Notes under the pieces: model-generated | Seen by the model: only the letters and a program-made list of their open reading frames with translations | Database searches by the model: none | What the model was told of the DNA's origin: nothing | Position numbers and translations under genes: made by a program | Assembly (NCBI GenBank): GCA_002197995.1 | Contig: NGZR01000001.1 | Coordinates: forward strand, 14,093,501-14,157,500 | Origin: Gaeumannomyces sp. JS-464 | Taxonomy: Eukaryota > Ascomycota > Sordariomycetes > Magnaporthales > Magnaporthaceae | Direction: 5' to 3' | DNA length: 64,000 nt | Shown here: piece after piece, positions 59,025-64,000 of the stretch | Layout: every line of letters begins with the position of its first letter | Position numbering within the stretch: the first letter of the stretch is position 1

Positions 59025-60017
59025 TCATTCGATGGCTATCTGGTCTTTCCAGGTTGCTGGGCTCAGCCCAAGCTTCTTAAGCATGTGAGTCCACCTCTCG
59101 CTCCCGCGCTCCTTCCTCTCCATGTACTTGAGCAGCCTTTGCCGCCTGTGGACCAGCAACCTCAAGTTCCGCTTGTTGGCCTTGTCGCCGTTGCCGTGCT
59201 TCCCCTCGTACATGCGGGCGAGGACTCGGATTTTGGCCGTGAGGATTGCGATCTGGACCTCTGACGAGCCCGTGTCGGGCCCCGCGCGGGGAACCCGTTT
59301 GAGGGGCTTGACGCCGACGGGCACCGGCTTGGGCCTCAGGAACTTGTCCGTGGTGTGGCGGCCAAAGGTCTCGATGCAGCGGCGGATGTTTGCGTGCCTG
59401 CGGTCCTCGGAGCTCGCGTTCTCGAGCGCCGTGATGCGCCGCAGCGCCAGCGCCGCCTTCTTGTGCTGCGCCTCGTGCAGGCGCTCGTTCTCCCGGCGCA
59501 TCGCCTCGCTCTCGTTGGCGTTGGGCACGGGCCGGGTCAGGTGGTACGAGTCCTCGAGCGCCCTCTCCAGCTCGTCCCTGGTGAGCTGGTAGTTGAGCAG
59601 GTGCGGCGACGTCGGTAGCGGCTGAGGCTCCGCGTCGACCAGGTTGCCGTCCTTGTCGCGCGCCGCCACCCTCGACATGGCCTCCTGGCCGGCCGAGTCG
59701 AAGGACTCGACGAACGGCGTCGGGATGCCATGGACGGGGCTGCCCCATTCCTTGTCGCGTATCGTGCGGAGCTCGGCCTGCCGCTGCTTGTTCTTTGCTA
59801 TCCTCTGCTGCGACTGCTCCCACCAGTACGGGTCTATCTTGGCTTTCCGCTTTTTCTCCTTCATAGACAGGTTGGCCGTCTGCATCAGCGGCTGAAGGCT
59901 AGCAGCCGCAGCCGGCGTCGGTCTTGCCGCGGGCCGCAGGCATACTGTTGGGCGGGGACATGGTGTCAGTGCTCCAGTCTTGATCCTCGGTGCAGCATGG
60001 CCAATTAGTCCACACAA
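59025..60017 (-). CDS. mrps28: Mitochondrial small-subunit ribosomal protein uS15m
   Basis: This is a mitochondrial 37S subunit protein. It is a single exon of 330 aa with no break. The first 50 residues are Pro/Ala/Arg/Thr-rich with few acidic residues, a plausible mitochondrial signal. The middle is charged and helical (KEKKRKAKIDPYWWEQSQQRIAKNKQRQAEL). The C-terminal S15 domain is clear: GSSEVQIAILTAKIRVLARM, HGNGDKANKRNLRLLVHRR and LLKYMERKERGSERW. The symbol follows yeast Mrps28, the S15 homologue. The start MCGLIGHAAP is the longest in frame; MKEKKRK further in is possible but would lose the targeting region. Confidence 0.94.
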   Translation of the reverse strand: MCGLIGHAAPRIKTGALTPCPRPTVCLRPAARPTPAAAASLQPLMQTANLSMKEKKRKAKIDPYWWEQSQQRIAKNKQRQAELRTIRDKEWGSPVHGIPTPFVESFDSAGQEAMSRVAARDKDGNLVDAEPQPLPTSPHLLNYQLTRDELERALEDSYHLTRPVPNANESEAMRRENERLHEAQHKKAALALRRITALENASSEDRRHANIRRCIETFGRHTTDKFLRPKPVPVGVKPLKRVPRAGPDTGSSEVQIAILTAKIRVLARMYEGKHGNGDKANKRNLRLLVHRRQRLLKYMERKERGSERWTHMLKKLGLSPATWKDQIAIE

Positions 60018-60503
60018 GCAGCGGTGCGCGGCTCACATGTTATAAGATTGAGCCCCTGCGGGCAGGCTACTCTTGGGGGCATGGCTGGCAGTGGCGGGGA
60101 CGGGGAGCCGTATCAGAGCTCGCGTGCGAAGAAAAACCGCCGCTCGACGCCGAGCCTCACGCAAGGCAAAATTTGGATCGCAGCTCTGCTTCACGCTGCC
60201 AGGGGCCTCTTCCTTCTTCGGGTTTAGCGTAATCTCTCAGACAGCGACCAATCATATGGGACCTCCAGGCCCACCGCGGAGTCAGAACGCAGAGAGGGGC
60301 AATCAAGGCTAGCTTGCCCCCACGCCCCAGTCCCACACAATTTTGCCCTGGCGCAAAAAGACGAGGCCATCGACGAAAATCAAGAAAGGAGAAAAAAAAG
60401 AGGAGGGAAACAAAGAGCAAATTTCTTGCGCACTTTGCTCGGCTTGTCAATTTCCTCTTCCTCACACACACCCTCAAAGGAAGGAACAACAACTGTCGCA
60501 ACA
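60018..60503. promoter_or_regulatory. Bidirectional promoter of two ribosomal small-subunit proteins
   Basis: A 486-bp interval separates the start of mitochondrial uS15 (minus) and cytosolic S0 (plus). This arrangement gives both genes a shared promoter region. No specific element is assigned. Confidence 0.55.
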
Positions 60504-61610
60504 ATGGCGCCCGCTAACCTCCCCTCGGTCTTCAACTCGACCAGCCAGGACATCGAGATGCTCCTGGCTGCGCAGGCGCATATCGGCTCCAAGAACCTGC
60601 AGGTTCACATGAGCCCCTACCTGTGGAAGACCCGTGCCGATGGTGTCAACATCATCAACGTCGGCAAGACCTGGTGAGCGGCCCTTTCTTCCTCGGTGAC
60701 AGCGCCGGCGCACACTTCGGGCGGGAAGCGCGCCGCAAAGGACGCCAGGCCGGGCAGAATGGCATGAGCAGCAGGAGCAGGGAGCTGACAGCCGACGACT
60801 TTGCGCCTTTCCAGGGAGAAGATTGTCCTTGCGGCCCGTATTATCACCGCCATCGACAACCCCTCGGACGTCTGCGTTATCTCGGCCCGTCCATACGGCC
60901 AGCGTGCCGTCCTCAAGTTCGCCGCCCACACCGGCGCCCAGGCCATCGCCGGTCGCTTCACCCCGGTAGCTTCACCAACTACATCACCCGCTCGTTCAAG
61001 GAGCCGCGCCTGATCGTCGTCACCGACCGCGCACCGACGCCCAGGCCATCAAAGAGGCTAGCTACGTCAATATCCCCGTCATCGCCCTATGCGATACCGA
61101 TTCGCCCACCGAATACGTCGACGTTGCCATCCCCACCAACAACAAGGGTCGCCACGCCATCGGCTGCATCTGGTGGATGCTGGCCCGTGAGGTTCTGCGC
61201 CTCCGCGGCACCATCTACAACCGCGAAACCCCGTGGGACGTCATGGTTGATCTGTACTTCTGTAAGTGTCTTTTTGCGCACCCGCCGCGCGCTCGTAGCC
61301 GTATCTCGGCTACACTGGCACATCTCAGCTGCTAACATGCTGCCAATTTAGACCGCGACCCCGAGGCCGAGGCCGAGGAGAAGGTCGAGGAGGAGAAGCT
61401 GCCCGGCGTCGAGACCACCGGCGTTGCCGCCATCGAGTCCGGCTTCGCCAACACTGGCGGCGATTGGGAGGCCGCCCCTGCCGGCTTCACTGGCACCGCC
61501 CAGCCCGGCTGGGACGATGCTGCTGCCCAGCCCGCCAACTGGGACTCTGCTGCCCAGGGCGCCGCCTCGTGGGACGAGGCCACCCCGCCAAGGATGCGAC
61601 CGACTGGTAA
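60504..61610 (+). CDS. rps0: 40S ribosomal protein S0 (uS2, laminin-receptor type)
   Basis: This is a small-subunit cytosolic ribosomal protein needed for late 20S pre-rRNA processing. Exons are 60504-60673, 60815-61261 and 61352-61610. Conserved text includes [89 protein letters not shown] and a C-terminal Trp/Ala-rich tail ending KDATDW. Three frame breaks occur: 60961-60964 (CCCC), 61027-61028 (CC) and 61583-61586 (CCCC). Each fits one missing C, and restoring all three gives 292 aa and exact intron phases. The protein is essential, so pseudogenisation is unlikely. Donors are GTGAGC and GTAAGT; acceptors are TTCCAG and TTTAG. Confidence 0.95.
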
Positions 61611-62866
61611 TCCAAATTTTCAATCAAAAGGCATGGGTACGGTACGGAGTTGGCGTCTCGAGGGATTTGCTAGAAAAAAATATTCCCCACAACACTCGGG
61701 AAACTGGGCCGTCTGTAGAACTTTCACCTTTCGGTTTCTCATGGACTTGGGTAACATTTGGTACGCACTAATGAGGGAAAGAAACCCGATCCAGGATTCC
61801 CGCCTCTATATGGCTGGACCTGGGGAAGGAGAATGCCCTGTGCGGCCAAAAGGAGTGGACTTAACCGTTATTCCGCCTCTGTGCCAGAGTTGCCCGGTCA
61901 GGTGAAGTTGAACTAAATAAAATAAAAAAAAAACAAGAAAAAAAGAACCCCAAAACTGTCTCGAGTCTCTTCTCAGCTGCAACATGACGCCGTGAATATT
62001 GTGCTGTCTCTGGTTGATTTGTGCGCCCTGTCCGTCTGATGGTGAGTGGCCAAGCCCTCAGGGGCTTGGACCGTGAGCACGTGTGATACGAGCCGGGCAC
62101 TTCCAGGCACGATAACGGTGATGAACGACGGGACGGCGATGATTGTAGGTTCTGTATCTGGCAAATCACCATCTCATATATGCTGTTGAGATATGCACCT
62201 GTCAGGGTTTTATCCGAGAGTTGACTACCACCACTCGATCGGTGCCCGACAAAGTCAGAGTATCTCTACGTTGCTCCCACCTATCCTTGTGCCCTTTGTT
62301 TTTTGGGCGTCACGGCGCGATGTTCCCGAAATAATGAATCATGTCAAACTAGGAACAGTAAAGCTCCGATTTTTTTTTCTATGGACTGGATTGCTGTATT
62401 TCCCTCACTCCATAGTCGAGGGGCAGAATAAAAGCAAATGAAAGAGGAGAAAACCTGGTTGATGAGAGCAAAAAGAACATCGAGAACATAGTCATCAAAA
62501 AACCCCTGAAGATAAGTTCTTTCCGGTTGATCCATGAATCCTCCAAAAAGTCCAATGCCCCATCACCAACGCCGGTATCCCATTAAGCAGTCCTTGGTCT
62601 CGCCTCGCGTCCACTCAAACATCAAACCCAACCCGATGAAAGTTCTGCCCATGAGCATTAGAACGACCTTTCCGTGCTGCTTCGGCTAGTGGATGAAACC
62701 AGAGAGAACCGTCATCGTGCTCGAAGGAAACGCAGTGCCATGCTCGGCGAGATGCCAAGGGTATTAGGTAGGTGAGAAGGTAGGTAAAGTGGGTATTAAG
62801 CCTCATCGCACGCAGCCGTTCCAAGCATGGTCCAATGAAAGAAGGAACACGCCCTCAATTTCCCAT
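61611..62866. other. Convergent 3' spacer
   Basis: This is a 1.26-kb interval between the S0 stop and the CFEM protein stop. TAGGTAGG repeats lie at about 62765-62790. The open frames here are short and without coding character. No gene is supported. Confidence 0.45.
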
Positions 62867-63828
62867 TCAGAGGAGGAAGACAGCAACACCAGCGGCAGCC
62901 AGGAGGCCGGCAGGGGCAGCAGTCATCTGCGGCGCCTAGATCGCGTAGAAACCCGATTAGCTTTTGTAACACGGCGCATCGGTCGTCCTTTTTCTTCAAA
63001 GTAGGTAGGTACTTACGTAGTTGGGGTTAGACGTAGTCGTGGCGCCTCCGTTACCGCCAGTGGTGCCACTGTTGGAGCCGCCGGTGGCACCACCAGTGCC
63101 AGACGTCTGCGTGGTCAGGGTCGACGAGCCGATGGTGGTCGGGAAAGTCGAGGTGCCCGAGGTCGCAGTGCTGACAACGGGAACAGTGGAGATCGCGGAC
63201 GAGCCAGAAGCGCCAGCTCCGCCAGCGCCACCGCCGGAGATGGTGGTCGAGCCAACGGTCGACACCACTGTGGAGCCGTTCTCGGTAGCCGTAGAGAGAA
63301 TGGCCGAGGTAGTGACGGCAGACTGCGTAGCACCAGCACCGGCACCAGTGGTGGTGCCAGCTCCGGTACCAGTTCCAGATCCGCTGGGCAAGTTGGTGTT
63401 GGTAAACTGAGCAGGAAGACCGGTGGTAACGGTCTTCAGATCAACGCCCTGGTTGCGGCAGTACTCGTTCGCATAGCCAATGGCCTGGCCAGCAGTCTCG
63501 AAGCTGGTGCACAGCTCAGCCGAGCAATCCCTGACACCGTAAAGGAAGTTCTGGTTGCGGCAGGCGCATGCAGCATCGTTGGCAGCGCATCCAAGCTCCT
63601 GCGACTTGTTCGCCTGTTGCATGCTGTTGATACACCATTGCTGAAAATCGCGAATGACAGTCAGTAGCTGATGACGACATACGGCCCTGATGAGAGTGAC
63701 TTCGAGAAGAGTTGGGCGTATCGAGAATCACTTACGGCGCACGCGGGGAATGCCGACATGTCCTGGGCTCCGGCAACGGCGGCCAGGGTGCCGACGATCA
63801 GGGAAGCGATCTTCATGCTGGAAATCAT
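62867..63828 (-). CDS. CFEM-domain GPI-anchored cell-surface protein
   Basis: Exons are 63828-63736, 63640-63017 and about 62926-62867 (or 62935, giving three more residues). A signal peptide follows MKIASLIVGTLAAVAGA; the start at 63828 adds MISS before it, while 63816 gives the compact signal. The CFEM domain has eight cysteines (FPACA, WC, LGC, AACAC with the Asp just before, RDC, ELC, EYC), which in related proteins bind haem or pack as four disulphides. A long Ser/Thr/Gly-rich stalk with few charges follows, suited to O-glycosylation. The last exon encodes a hydrophobic GPI signal (AAPAGLLAAAGVAVFLL). Length is about 258-262 aa. It is a likely cell-wall protein. The role could be iron uptake or host interaction; the sequence does not decide. 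Confidence 0.93.
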
Positions 63829-64000
63829 TGTGTCGGACGAGAGGATGGAAGCTGAGGTAGCTGTGAGTCAGCGGCAGTTCCAAAATTTTGCGCCTCGAAA
63901 GATCGTAGGAACGAGTGTTTTGGCCGGAGCCGCGACGCTTTTTCAGCCTAGAGAGTGATCGCTAGAACGAGCGTCTAGGAAGGACGGTGGTGGTGATGCG
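63829..64000. promoter_or_regulatory. Promoter of the CFEM protein gene (cut by the window edge)
   Basis: The last 172 bases lie upstream of the CFEM gene start. No coding sequence is seen. The promoter is likely to continue beyond the window. Confidence 0.4.

Noticed and set aside
60504..61610. S0 as a pseudogene because of three frame breaks
   Set aside because: Each break lies in a C run, introns and flanking residues are all conserved, and the same type of break occurs in many other genes here.

Overview
The window is nuclear DNA of a filamentous ascomycete, most likely a Sordariomycete. It has GC-rich coding sequence and short introns (about 50-115 nt, GTAAGT/GTACGT donors, CTAAC/CTGAC branch sites). 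The gene set is typical of this group: an NRC-2/Fpk1-type kinase, a CFEM GPI-anchored protein, DASH subunit Dad3 and Tma46. There are no rRNA, tRNA, CRISPR or plasmid features and no recognisable transposon.

Layout. 1-5.2 kb: no gene. 5.2-8.8 kb (+): RNA polymerase III second-largest subunit. 9.7-10.7 kb (-): 60S L15. 11.25-12.3 kb (-): unknown 272-aa acidic protein. 12.9-13.35 kb (-): probable 91-aa membrane or secreted protein. 13.65-16.56 kb (-): PSP1-domain protein with a long polyQ. 16.6-22.7 kb: no gene. 22.7-25.2 kb: head-to-head NFU1 (-) and HIT-finger protein (+). 25.55-26.7 kb (-): basic protein of unknown function. 26.7-32.9 kb: no gene. 32.9-36.5 kb (+): P-loop/RasGEF fusion. 38.5-39.25 kb (+): probable unknown gene. 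40.2 kb (-): 78-aa one-TM protein. 41.4-42.8 kb (+): mitochondrial uS5. 43 kb (-): Dad3. 45-47.6 kb (-): NRC-2 kinase. 49-50.2 kb (-): AT-hook/C2H2 protein. 51.2-52.35 kb (+): Tma46. 52.8-53.9 kb (-): atypical SDR. 54.8-56.9 kb (-): Nop58. 57.3-58.6 kb (+): V-ATPase subunit d. 59-60 kb (-): mitochondrial uS15. 60.5-61.6 kb (+): 40S S0. 62.9-63.8 kb (-): CFEM protein.

Much of the set serves ribosomes and translation: Pol III, L15, S0, uS5m, uS15m, Nop58, a HIT-type snoRNP factor and Tma46. Several pairs are head to head and share short intergenic promoters (NFU1/HIT, C2H2/Tma46, Nop58/Vma6, uS15m/S0).

The most important caution is that many clearly conserved genes carry single-base frame breaks, almost all looking like one base lost from a C, G or T run. 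In each single-break gene, restoring one base at the break makes the exon phases close exactly. I read these as sequence or assembly errors, not pseudogenes. Gene spans below therefore cross these breaks. Seven genes (L15, NFU1, Dad3, Tma46, SDR, Vma6, uS15m) read cleanly.
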